NCBI RefSeq assembly: GCF_005930495.1
Contig: NZ_SJEX01000001.1
Coordinates: 162,668 to 226,667, forward strand
DNA from: Modestobacter excelsi
Lineage (GTDB): Bacteria > Actinomycetota > Actinomycetes > Mycobacteriales > Geodermatophilaceae
DNA length: 64,000 bases
Direction: 5' to 3'
Notes under the pieces: generated by a model
What the model was told of the DNA's origin: nothing
What the model saw: the letters and a program-made list of their open reading frames with translations, nothing else
The model's database searches: none
Shown here: positions 1 to 7,893 of the stretch, piece after piece
Position numbering within the stretch: position 1 is the stretch's first letter
Layout of the letters: every line of letters starts with the position of its first letter
Program-made: the position numbers and the translations under genes

Positions 1-61
1 GGTCGATGCCGGCCGCCGTCCCGAGGACGGCTGCCGCACCTCACCGCCGAGGAGTCCCCCC

Positions 62-523
62 ATGACCCACGCCCCTTCCCAGCTCGAACCCCAGCTCGAC
101 CCCCAGGCACCCGAGCGGTCGTCGCCGCCACGGGGCGTCCACCGGCGCGCCCTGCACCGGGTCGCCGCCGTCCTCGCGCTCTGCGTCGCCTTCGCCTTCG
201 CCGGCCAGTCGGTGGCCCAGGCGGCGTCCGGCGTGCAGGCCTACCAGGCCTACGCGCTCGGGAAGCTCGGCGGGAACACCGCCCAGTCCTCCTGCCTCAA
301 CCAGCTCTGGCAGAAGGAGAGCGGCTGGAACCCCAACGCGCAGAACCCGTCGAGCACCGCCTACGGCATCCCGCAGTTCCTGAACTCCACCTGGGCCAGC
401 ACCGGGATCGCCAAGACCTCGGACCCGCTGCGGCAGATCGACGCGGGCCTGATCTACATCAAGAAGCGCTACGGCACCCCCTGCGGGGCCTGGTCCTTCT
501 GGCAGTCGCACAAGTGGTACTGA
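62..523 (+). CDS. Secreted transglycosylase-like peptidoglycan hydrolase
   Basis: Predicted exported wall-cleaving enzyme of the transglycosylase-like (lysozyme-fold) group, 153 residues. A basic N-terminus is followed by a hydrophobic stretch at about 33-50 ending AQAASG, a plausible Sec signal peptide. The mature part of about 100 residues carries KESGWNP (E86 is the likely catalytic acid) and YGIPQF, both typical of the fold. C78 and C141 could form a disulfide. No LysM or other wall-binding module is present. GAGGAG lies about 8 bases before the ATG. A 7-bp hairpin at 15-31 sits in the leader; related actinobacterial genes are often controlled by a c-di-AMP riboswitch, but too little upstream sequence is present to judge. 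A strong terminator follows at once. Confidence 0.8.
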   Translation: MTHAPSQLEPQLDPQAPERSSPPRGVHRRALHRVAAVLALCVAFAFAGQSVAQAASGVQAYQAYALGKLGGNTAQSSCLNQLWQKESGWNPNAQNPSSTAYGIPQFLNSTWASTGIAKTSDPLRQIDAGLIYIKKRYGTPCGAWSFWQSHKWY

Positions 524-531
524 CCGACTGA

Positions 532-565
532 GGGAGGGGGTGCGGCGACCGCCGCACCCCCTCCC
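532..565 (+). terminator. Intrinsic terminator after transglycosylase gene
   Basis: A perfect 15-bp stem (arms 532-546 and 551-565, left arm GGGAGGGGGTGCGGC) closes a GACC loop 9 bases after the stop codon. There is no long U-tract, as is usual in GC-rich actinobacteria. Its position argues that the rhodanese gene starts downstream of it, at 594 or 600, and not at the GTG at 540 that lies inside the stem. Confidence 0.8.
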
Positions 566-593
566 CGCCGGTCCGCCGCCCGTCGGGCACGCT

Positions 594-995
594 GTGGCGG
601 TGGGCATCGACGACGTGCTGGCCGCCAGCCGGGCCGGCGTGCCCCGGCTCGGGCCGGCCGAGCTCTGCGCCGCGATCGCCCGCGGCGCACTCGTGGTCGA
701 CACCCGCACGGAGTCCCACCGACGGGTCCAGGGGGAGTTCCCCGGCGCGCTGGTGATCGACCGGACCGTCCTCGAGTGGCGGCTGGACCCGACCTCGCCG
801 TGGCGCGTCCCCGAGGCGACCGGCCCCGACCTCGAGGTCGTCGTGGTCTGCCGGCACGGGTTCAGCTCCAGCCTCGCCGCCGCGTCCCTGCGCGCGGTCG
901 GGTTGCACCGCGCGACGGACCTCGTCGGTGGCGTGCAGGCCTGGCTCGCCGCGGGGCTGCCGGTGTCGGACGAGCCCGCCGACGTCCGCGAGTGA
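594..995 (+). CDS. Rhodanese-like domain protein
   Basis: Single-domain rhodanese of about 133 residues, the fold that carries a persulfide on an active-site cysteine and moves sulfur to acceptors such as cyanide or thiol proteins. The family hallmarks are seen: VVDTRTESHR near the N-terminus, and the active loop VVVCRHGFSSSLAA, where the Cys begins a CRHGFSS loop. This is followed by GGVQAWLAAGLPV, the usual C-terminal signature. The GTG at 594 is chosen because an in-frame GTG at 540 lies inside the preceding terminator; GTG at 600 is an equal alternative. It has no obvious operon partner, being bounded by a terminator on each side. The physiological sulfur acceptor cannot be told from the sequence. 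Confidence 0.8.
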   Translation: MAVGIDDVLAASRAGVPRLGPAELCAAIARGALVVDTRTESHRRVQGEFPGALVIDRTVLEWRLDPTSPWRVPEATGPDLEVVVVCRHGFSSSLAAASLRAVGLHRATDLVGGVQAWLAAGLPVSDEPADVRE

Positions 996-1002
996 CCATG
1001 CA

Positions 1003-1038
1003 CCGGCGGGCGGCCCTCCGCGGAGGGCAACCCGCCGG
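1003..1038. terminator. Bidirectional terminator between convergent genes
   Basis: Nested inverted repeat between the convergent rhodanese and Band 7 genes. The outer 8-bp arms are CCGGCGGG (1003-1010) and CCCGCCGG (1031-1038), and the inner perfect palindrome is GCCCTCCGCGGAGGGC (1013-1028). The structure is symmetrical and could end transcripts from either side. Confidence 0.7.
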
Positions 1039-1041
1039 CGC

Positions 1042-1719
1042 TCAGCCGGCCGGACGGACGCCGAGGCCGGGGGTCGGACCGGTGGTCAGCACGACCGTCG
1101 CACCGCCGGCCTCGACCGCCTGCAGCGTGCGCAGCTGGAGCAGAGCCGGCTGGTCGACGACCATCCGCGCCGCGTTCGCCAGCGCCCGGGTCGCCGCCAC
1201 CTCCGACCGGGCCCGCTCCAGGGCCGCCTGGCCCTGCGCCCGCGCCGAGGCCACCTCCGTCGCGGCCCGCCGCAACTCGGCCGGCACCATCACGTCCCGG
1301 ACGGCGACGTCCTCGACGGCGACCCCGACACCCGCCGCCCGAGCCGTTCCCGGCTCGCGCAGCGCGGCCGGGAGCGACTGCCGGTCGGTGAGCAGCTCGT
1401 CGAGCGTGCGCCCGGCGACGACCTCACGCAGCGCCACCTGCAGCGCCGCGTAGACGAAGCCGTCCGCGTCCTCGACCGCCTCGTGCCAGCGCCGTGGGTC
1501 GACGGTCCGGCAGGTCACGAGGAGGCTCACCTTCACGGTCAGCCGGTCGGCGGTGAGCACCTCCTGGCTCGGGACGACGAGCAGCCGCGGGCGGACGGCG
1601 ACGCGGACGAACCGCCGCCGCCGCCGGGCCCGCCGGTGCCTGCCCGGCTCGAGCACCTCGACGAAGCGGCCGTCCCGGTAGACCAGGACCCGCTCCCACT
1701 CGGCGGCGACGATCCGCAC
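1042..1719 (-). CDS. SPFH/Band 7 domain protein (slipin-like)
   Basis: A 225-residue member of the stomatin/prohibitin (SPFH) superfamily, proteins that scaffold membrane microdomains. The beta-rich SPFH core spans about residues 1-130 (for example DVAVRDVMVPAELRRA). It is followed by an Ala/Glu/Arg-rich helical segment (ATEVASARAQGQAALERARSEVAATR) of the kind that drives oligomerisation in slipins. Unlike most slipins it lacks an N-terminal membrane hairpin, and the N-terminus is unusually Arg-rich ([12 protein letters not shown]), so membrane contact may be peripheral. The GTG at 1719 is chosen because the minus strand carries AGGAGGAGAGGAGG just before it; the longer reading frame upstream is low-complexity. 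No NfeD partner gene is next to it. Confidence 0.72.
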   Translation of the reverse strand: MRIVAAEWERVLVYRDGRFVEVLEPGRHRRARRRRRFVRVAVRPRLLVVPSQEVLTADRLTVKVSLLVTCRTVDPRRWHEAVEDADGFVYAALQVALREVVAGRTLDELLTDRQSLPAALREPGTARAAGVGVAVEDVAVRDVMVPAELRRAATEVASARAQGQAALERARSEVAATRALANAARMVVDQPALLQLRTLQAVEAGGATVVLTTGPTPGLGVRPAG

Positions 1720-2007
1720 GCCCCCACCTCCTCTCCTCCTCGACCGGCTGCCGCCCCCGGGGTGACCGGCCGGCGCACGGTCAGGCGCCGGTGAGGGGCA
1801 CGTCGTGCCACAGGCCACCGACGCCGGGACGACCGTGCGCCGGACGGCCTCGGGACTCGAACCCGGGGCGTTCCTGGGACGCCTGCCACCAACGGCACGC
1901 CCGGAGCCGACTCGCAGGACCTGCGACGGCGATGCCGTCCGGCTGCTGACCCGGGCGAGGAGGAACGGTAAGTGCTGGTCGGCGGCCTGGCCAGCGGTTT
2001 TCCGGGG

Positions 2008-3966
2008 TCAGTCGTCGGCGCCGCGGACGCCGACCCGGCGTCCCGGCGTCGTCTCACGCACCAGCCGGCGGGCGGCGTCGACCTCCCGGGCCACCGGCGC
2101 CAGTACCCCCTCGGCGTCGATCTCGGCGTCGTCGGGCACCCGGTGGGCGCGGAGGTCCTCCTCCAGCTGCGCGACCGCCTTCCGCAGCACGGCCACCTGG
2201 GCGGGCTCGGGCACCGGCTCGCCCGAGCGCATCGCGATGACCGCCGCGGTGACGGCGTCCGACGTCCGCTCCAGCTGGACGATGACCGGCCACCACGCCG
2301 CGGCCCGGGTGCTGATCGGCGGAGGCTCGGCCAGCCGCCGCTGCAGCTGCGTCTGCAGCTCGGTGAGCGCGCGGTAGCTGGCCCGCCGGGCGCGGCGGGT
2401 CTCCACCGGGCCCTCGGTGAACGCCGCCTCGATGAACCGGTCCAGCGCCAGCGTCGCCCCGCGCAGCGCGTCGTCCAGCGGCGCCCGCCAGGTCTGCGGC
2501 CAGAGCAGGTAGCCGACGACCAGCACGATGCCGCAGCCGATCAGGGTGTCCACCAGCCGGGCGCCCACCAGCTGCGCGCCGCTGGGCGTGGCCAGGTCGA
2601 GCAGCAGGATGATGAACGGGGTCTGGAAGACCGAGAACAGGCCGAAGCTGCCGTTGCGGGCCCACGGCAGCGCGCCGGCCGCGATCGCCAGGGGGAGCAG
2701 CACCCAGGCGTCGCGGGACAGGAAGGTCAGCAGCAGCGACCCGATGAGGACGCCGAGCAGCGTGCCCGCGCCGCGCTGCACGGCCCGGGTGAACACCGAG
2801 CCGTAGTCGGGCTTGAGCACGATCGCGACGGTGAGCAGCACCCAGTAGGGCCGCTCGATGGGCAGCAGCTGGCGGGCCACCTCGGCGACGGTCATGCACA
2901 GGGTCAGCCGGACGACGAAGGCGCGGGAGTCGGCGTTGCCGATCGTCTTGTCCTGCACGTCGCGCAGCCGCAGGCGCCAGCCCAGCTCAGGCCGCTCGAC
3001 CGCCGCCTGGGCGCGCTCCTCGGGGTCGCCGACGACGTTCCACACCAGCCGGATGCCGTGCCGCACGGCCCGCCGCGTCGCCGGGCCCTCCTCGACCCGG
3101 GCCGGCCGTTCGCCGAGGACGGGTCGGCGCTGGGTGACCGCCGTCGCCAGGGCGCGCGACGCGCCGACGTCGCGGGAGTCGGCCGGCACCCCGGCCCGGG
3201 CGCTGGCCACGGCGGCCTCCACCAGCGGCGCCGCGGAGTTGAGCACCCCGGCCAGCTCGGCGAGCTCCCGGCTGCGACCGGCCGACCGGCTGCGGGTGTG
3301 GATGACCCGGTCGTAGCCCTCGTTGAGCGCGGTGGCCAGATCGCGGCGGGCGTCCTCGGCGCGGTCGGTGCCGATCGCCTCCAGCAGCTCGGCCACCTGG
3401 GTGAACACCGCACCCACCGAGGCCCGGTCAGGGTCGAGCGGCTCGGCGCGGGACTGCACCAGGACGGCGAGGGCCCCCCAGGCCGCCCCGGCCAGGAAGC
3501 AGCCGACCTCGGCCAGGGGCGACAGCGACGTGACCAGGCCCGAGGAGATCGCGGTGTAGACCAGCAGCTGCAGCGCCCCGAGTGAGTAGGCCGCGCTGAT
3601 CGAGCTGATCAGGGCCGACAGCGCGGACACCACGGCGATGAGCACCACCGCCGACCACCCGCCGCCGGTCAGCCAGTGCCCGACGACGAGACCGACCCCG
3701 CCGAGCAGCGAGGCGGCGGCGACCCGCCGCATCCGGGCGCGCAGCGGACCGGACTGCGGCGCGAGCGTGGCGGCCAGCGACCCCATCGTGGCGAACACCC
3801 CGGCGCCCAGCGCGCTGCCGGCGAGGCCGCCGATGGCCAGGGCGGCGGCGAGCGGGGCGGGGACGACGACGGCGAACCGGACGACGTCCCGCCACGGCAC
3901 CGCGGGGCGGCTGGTGCGGACCAGCTCCTCCAGCCAGGCCGGCGCCCGCAACCCCCGCTCCGCCAC
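2008..3966 (-). CDS. FUSC-family inner-membrane transporter
   Basis: Large integral membrane protein of about 650 residues with two sets of hydrophobic helices separated by long cytoplasmic parts, the layout of FUSC/YccS/aromatic-acid-exporter proteins. The first helical block is about residues 30-180 (AVVVPAPLAAALAIGGLAGSA and onward). The second begins near the conserved RPYWVLLTVAIVLKPDYGSVFTRA segment, which closely matches the FUSC signature, and continues to GYLLWPQ. The C-terminal domain is helical and soluble. Family members are proposed to export aromatic or otherwise toxic compounds; the substrate here is unknown. The gene is divergent from the fused ABC exporter with about 73 bases between them, so the two may share control. 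The GTG at 3966 is a reasonable start; an ATG at 4116 would overlap the neighbour. Confidence 0.78.
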   Translation of the reverse strand: MAERGLRAPAWLEELVRTSRPAVPWRDVVRFAVVVPAPLAAALAIGGLAGSALGAGVFATMGSLAATLAPQSGPLRARMRRVAAASLLGGVGLVVGHWLTGGGWSAVVLIAVVSALSALISSISAAYSLGALQLLVYTAISSGLVTSLSPLAEVGCFLAGAAWGALAVLVQSRAEPLDPDRASVGAVFTQVAELLEAIGTDRAEDARRDLATALNEGYDRVIHTRSRSAGRSRELAELAGVLNSAAPLVEAAVASARAGVPADSRDVGASRALATAVTQRRPVLGERPARVEEGPATRRAVRHGIRLVWNVVGDPEERAQAAVERPELGWRLRLRDVQDKTIGNADSRAFVVRLTLCMTVAEVARQLLPIERPYWVLLTVAIVLKPDYGSVFTRAVQRGAGTLLGVLIGSLLLTFLSRDAWVLLPLAIAAGALPWARNGSFGLFSVFQTPFIILLLDLATPSGAQLVGARLVDTLIGCGIVLVVGYLLWPQTWRAPLDDALRGATLALDRFIEAAFTEGPVETRRARRASYRALTELQTQLQRRLAEPPPISTRAAAWWPVIVQLERTSDAVTAAVIAMRSGEPVPEPAQVAVLRKAVAQLEEDLRAHRVPDDAEIDAEGVLAPVAREVDAARRLVRETTPGRRVGVRGADD

Positions 3967-4039
3967 GTCCGCAACCCTGCCATCCGCGACTGTCGGCAGC
4001 TCGTCGCACACTGGACGGCGTGCCGATCCCCGACGCCGC

Positions 4040-7000
4040 GTGACGGCGACCGCCGAGTACGCCGCGGGCACCCGCGGCCGCCCCGCGGCCCCGCCGCCCG
4101 AGGGCGGGTGGCTCAAGCGGCTGGTCGGCTACTGCCTGCGCCACCGCGGGGACCTGGTGGGCGCGTTCGCCGCCGCGCTCGCCGGCTCGGTCATCGCCGC
4201 CGTGGCGCCGCTGCTGACCCGGGCGGTCGTCGACCGGGTGGTCGACGCGGGCGGCTCAGGCCGGGCGGCCGACGTCACCCCGTTCGTCGTCGCCCTGGTG
4301 CTGGCCGGCGTGCTCCGCTTCGCCGCCGGGTTCGTCCGCCGGTACCTGGCCGGGCGGCTGTCGCTCGACGTCCAGTTCGACCTGCGCAACGACCTGGCCG
4401 CGGCGCTGTCCCGGCTGGACGGGCCGGGGCAGGACCGGTTGCAGACCGGGCAGACGGTCAGCCGGGCGATCAGCGACGTGACCCTGGTGCAGGGGCTGCT
4501 GGCCTTCCTGCCCAACCTGACCGGCAACGCGCTGCTGTTCGTCGTCTCCCTCGTGGTGATGGCCTGGCTGTCACCGCTGCTCACCGTGGTGGCCCTCGCC
4601 GTCGGGCCGGCGCTGTGGTGGCTGGGGCTGCGGTCCCGACGCGACCTGTTCCCGGCCAACTGGGCGGCGCAGCAGCAGGCAGGGGCGGTCGCGGGGGACG
4701 TCGAGGCGGCCGTCACCGGCGTCCGCGTGGTCAAGGGCTTCGGCCAGGAGGACCGCGAGCTGGACCGGGTCGACGAGGGCGCCCGGCGGCTGTTCGGCGC
4801 CCGGATGCGGGTGGTCCGGTTCACCTCCCGCTACAACCCGCTGCTGCAGGCGATCCCGGCGCTCGGCCAGGTCGGTGTGCTGGCGCTCGGCGGCTGGCTG
4901 GCGCTGCGCGGGTCCATCACGCTCGGCACGTTCCTGGCCTTCGCGACCTACCTGGCCACCCTGGTGTCGCCGGTGCGCCAGCTCGCCGCCGTCCTCACCA
5001 TCGGGCAGCAGGCCCGCGCCGGTGTCGAGCGGGTGCTCGAGGTCATCGACGCGCGGCCGACGCTGGTGTCGGGGACCGGCGCGCTCCCCGAGGGACCGTT
5101 GACCGTCGACCTGGACGACGTCACCTTCGGCCACTCCCCCGACCGGCCGGTGCTCACCGGGGTGTCGCTGCGGGTGGAGCCGGGGGAGACCCTGGCGCTG
5201 ATCGGCACCGCGGGCTCCGGCAAGTCCAGCGTGGTCAACCTGCTGCCCCGCTTCTACGACGTCTCCGCCGGGGCGGTGCGGATCGGCGGCAGCGACGTCC
5301 GGGACCTGGACACCCACCAGCTGCGTGCCGCGCTGGGTGTCGTGTTCGAGGACAGCTTCCTGTTCTCCGACACCGTGCGCGCCAACATCGCCTTCGGCCG
5401 ACCGGACGCCGGGGACGACGAGGTGCGCGCCGCCGCCCGCGCCGCCCAGGCCGACGGCTTCATCAGCGAGCTGCCCGACGGCTACGACACCGTCGTGGGC
5501 GAGCAGGGGCTGACCCTGTCCGGCGGGCAGCGGCAGCGGGTGGCGCTGGCCCGGGCGCTGCTGGTCGACCCGCGGGTGCTGGTGCTCGACGACGCCACCT
5601 CCGCCGTCGACGCGGCCGTGGAGGCGCGGATCCACGAGGCGCTGCGCGAGGAGGTGGTCGGCCGGACGACGCTGCTGGTGGCCCACCGCCAGTCGACGCT
5701 GGCGCTGGCCGACCGGGTCGCCGTGCTGGACGCCGGCCGGGTGGTCGACGTCGGCACCGCGGCGGAGCTGGAGGCGCGCTCGCCGCTGTACCGGCTGCTG
5801 CTGTCCGGCGCCGACGGCGACCTGCCGCCGCTGGAGGAGGAGCTGCCGCCTGGCGGCACCACGCCCGCGGCCTGGCCCGAGGTCGAGCCGGACGAGGCGG
5901 AGGACGCCGGGCCCTCGCGGGCCGCGGCCGCCTCCATCGGCGGGCGCGGCGCAGCGATGGCCGCGGCCGCGCCGACCGCCGCGCTGCGGGCGCTGGTCGA
6001 CCGGCTGCCCCCCGCCGACGAGGAACCCGACGTGCCCGCCGAGCGGGCCCGTGCCGCGGACCGGGCGTTCACCCTGCAGCGACTGCTCCGGCCGTTCCGC
6101 TGGCCGCTGGCCGCCGCCCTCGTCCTGGTGGCGGCCGACACGGCGGCGCAGCTGGCCATCCCGGCGCTGGTGCGCCAGGGCGTCGACGACGGCATCGCCC
6201 AGCGCTCGCTGTCCTACCTGCTCGGCATCGCCGGCGTCGCGCTGGCCGTCGTGCTCGCCGACTTCGCCGTCGCCCGCGGGGCGGCCTGGCTGACCGGCCG
6301 GACCGGTGAGCGGCTGCTCTACACGCTGCGGGTGAAGACCTTCGCCCAGCTGCAGCGGCTGGGCCTGGACTACTACGAGCGCGAGCTCGGCGGCCGGATC
6401 ATGACCCGGATGACGACGGACGTCGACGCGCTGTCGGCGTTCCTGCAGACCGGGCTGACGACGGCCGTGGTCAGCGTGCTCACCCTGGTCGGGGTGCTGG
6501 TCGCGTTGGTCCTGTTCGACGCCGAACTGGCCCTCGTCCTGGTGGTCACGCTGCCGGTGCTGGCCGTGGCCACGGTCTGGTTCCGGTCCCGCTCGGTGCC
6601 GGCCTACACCGAGGCGCGGGAGCGGGTCAGCGCGGTCAACGCCCGGCTCCAGGAGGACGTCGCCGGGGTGCGGGTCACCCAGGCGTTCAACCGCTCCGAG
6701 CACTCGACCGCCGTGTTCCAGGGCTACGCCCGGCGCTACCGCGACGTCCGGCTGCGGGCGCAGCGCTACATCTCGATCTACTTCCCGTTCGTCGAGTTCC
6801 TCTCCGAGGTGGCCGCCGCCGCGGTGCTCGCAGTTGGGGCCGCCCGGCTCACCTCGGGCAACATCAGCGCCGGCGTGCTGATCGCCTTCGTGCTGTACGT
6901 GGACACCTTCTTCTCCCCGGTGCAGCAGCTGTCCCAGGTGTTCGACAGCTACCAGCAGGCCTCGGTCGGGCTGCGCCGGCTCCGCGACCTGCTCCGCACA

Positions 7001-7804
7001 CCGGAGTCGACGCCGGCCGCCGCCGACCCCCGGCCGGTGGGCCGGCTGCGCGGCGAGGTGCGGCTGGCCGACGTGACCTTCGCCTACTCCGGTGCGCCCA
7101 CCCCGGCGCTGCGCGACGTCTCGCTCACCGTCGCGCCCGGGGAGACGGTGGCGCTGGTGGGGGAGACCGGGGCCGGGAAGTCCACGGTGGTCAAGCTGGT
7201 CGCCCGGTTCTACGACCCGACGTCCGGCGCGGTCTGCGTCGACGGCGCCGACCTGCGCTCGGTGGACCTGCTGCAGTACCGGCACCGGCTGGGGGTCGTG
7301 CCGCAGGAGGCGTACCTGTTCGCCGGCACGGTGCGCGACGCGATCGCCTACGGCCGGCCCGAGGCCACCGACGCCGAGGTCGAGGCGGCGGCGCGGGCGG
7401 TGGGCGCGCACGAGATGGTCGCCGGGCTGCCGCGCGGTTACCGCACCCGGGTGGGGGAGCGGGGGCGCGCGCTCTCGGCCGGGCAGCGGCAGTTGCTCGC
7501 GCTGGCCCGCGCCGAGCTGGTGGACCCCGACGTCCTGCTGTTCGACGAGGCGACCGCGTCGCTGGACCTGGCCACCGAGGCCGCCGTCACCCGGGCGGCC
7601 GACGCGGTGGCGCGCCGCCGGACGACGCTCGTGGTGGCGCACCGGCTGACCACCGCCGCCCGGGCCGACCGGGTTGCCGTGCTGGCGCACGGCCGGGTGG
7701 TCGAGGTCGGCCCGCACGCCGAGCTGCTCGTCGCCGGCGGTGCCTATGCGGCGCTGTGGGCGGCGTTCACCGCCGACGAGGACGCCGACCCGCTGATGGA
7801 CTGA
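4040..7804 (+). CDS. Fused (tandem) ABC exporter, TMD-NBD-TMD-NBD
   Basis: Single 1254-residue chain joining two type-I ABC exporter halves that are usually separate heterodimer subunits. Half 1 has six membrane spans (about 20-320) and an ATPase with Walker A GTAGSGKSS, signature LSGGQRQR and Walker B VLVLDDATSAVD. In that Walker B the catalytic Glu is replaced by Asp. Half 2 has Walker A GETGAGKST, a variant signature LSAGQRQL and a canonical VLLFDEATASLD. One intact and one degenerate ATP site is the known pattern of heterodimeric exporters such as TM287/288 and BmrCD. A low-complexity Glu/Ala/Pro linker joins the halves at about 600-660. The GTG at 4040 follows the divergent FUSC start. 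A family A repeat begins right after the stop. The substrate is unknown; multidrug or lipid export is a guess. Confidence 0.88.
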   Translation: MTATAEYAAGTRGRPAAPPPEGGWLKRLVGYCLRHRGDLVGAFAAALAGSVIAAVAPLLTRAVVDRVVDAGGSGRAADVTPFVVALVLAGVLRFAAGFVRRYLAGRLSLDVQFDLRNDLAAALSRLDGPGQDRLQTGQTVSRAISDVTLVQGLLAFLPNLTGNALLFVVSLVVMAWLSPLLTVVALAVGPALWWLGLRSRRDLFPANWAAQQQAGAVAGDVEAAVTGVRVVKGFGQEDRELDRVDEGARRLFGARMRVVRFTSRYNPLLQAIPALGQVGVLALGGWLALRGSITLGTFLAFATYLATLVSPVRQLAAVLTIGQQARAGVERVLEVIDARPTLVSGTGALPEGPLTVDLDDVTFGHSPDRPVLTGVSLRVEPGETLALIGTAGSGKSSVVNLLPRFYDVSAGAVRIGGSDVRDLDTHQLRAALGVVFEDSFLFSDTVRANIAFGRPDAGDDEVRAAARAAQADGFISELPDGYDTVVGEQGLTLSGGQRQRVALARALLVDPRVLVLDDATSAVDAAVEARIHEALREEVVGRTTLLVAHRQSTLALADRVAVLDAGRVVDVGTAAELEARSPLYRLLLSGADGDLPPLEEELPPGGTTPAAWPEVEPDEAEDAGPSRAAAASIGGRGAAMAAAAPTAALRALVDRLPPADEEPDVPAERARAADRAFTLQRLLRPFRWPLAAALVLVAADTAAQLAIPALVRQGVDDGIAQRSLSYLLGIAGVALAVVLADFAVARGAAWLTGRTGERLLYTLRVKTFAQLQRLGLDYYERELGGRIMTRMTTDVDALSAFLQTGLTTAVVSVLTLVGVLVALVLFDAELALVLVVTLPVLAVATVWFRSRSVPAYTEARERVSAVNARLQEDVAGVRVTQAFNRSEHSTAVFQGYARRYRDVRLRAQRYISIYFPFVEFLSEVAAAAVLAVGAARLTSGNISAGVLIAFVLYVDTFFSPVQQLSQVFDSYQQASVGLRRLRDLLRTPESTPAAADPRPVGRLRGEVRLADVTFAYSGAPTPALRDVSLTVAPGETVALVGETGAGKSTVVKLVARFYDPTSGAVCVDGADLRSVDLLQYRHRLGVVPQEAYLFAGTVRDAIAYGRPEATDAEVEAAARAVGAHEMVAGLPRGYRTRVGERGRALSAGQRQLLALARAELVDPDVLLFDEATASLDLATEAAVTRAADAVARRRTTLVVAHRLTTAARADRVAVLAHGRVVEVGPHAELLVAGGAYAALWAAFTADEDADPLMD

Positions 7805-7860
7805 GGACCCCGCTGCCCCCCACCGCTCGCAAGCTCGCGGCGGGTCCCTGCAGCGGGGCC
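7805..7860. repeat. Family A palindromic repeat, copy 1
   Basis: Begins one base after the TGA of the ABC exporter gene. The outer stem is CCCCGCTGC (7808-7816) with GCAGCGGGG (7850-7858), and a GC-rich inner hairpin contains CCGC/GCGG. Two more copies lie at 19208-19265 and 59117-59174. The common words AGGACCCC, CCCCCAC and GGGTCCCTGC are held, while the outer stem bases vary in a paired manner. It probably acts as a terminator here, between convergent genes. Confidence 0.8.
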
Positions 7861-7893
7861 GAGAGCCGTCGGCAGAGGACCATCCAGCTCGAC

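Noticed and set aside
15..31. Hairpin in the leader of the transglycosylase gene as the tail of a c-di-AMP riboswitch
   Set aside because: Only 61 bases of leader are inside the window and none of the conserved core can be seen.
540..593. GTG start at 540 for the rhodanese
   Set aside because: It lies inside the terminator stem of the preceding gene, and the added residues are Pro-rich and not conserved in rhodaneses.
1840..1925. tRNA-like T-arm on the minus strand (GGTTCGAGTCCC) with a possible acceptor stem GGACGGC/GCCGTCC
   Set aside because: The distance between the acceptor halves is too long, the T-stem has a mismatch, and no anticodon loop with U33 is found at the right place. A tRNA scan would decide; at most it is a remnant.
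1972..3585. Plus-strand frame of 537 codons opposite the FUSC gene
   Set aside because: Composition is that of an antisense shadow, with no hydrophobic or domain pattern, while the minus strand has the FUSC signature.
4571..7717. Minus-strand frame of 1048 codons opposite the ABC exporter
   Set aside because: Low-complexity shadow frame with no family motif; the plus strand encodes clear ABC motifs throughout.
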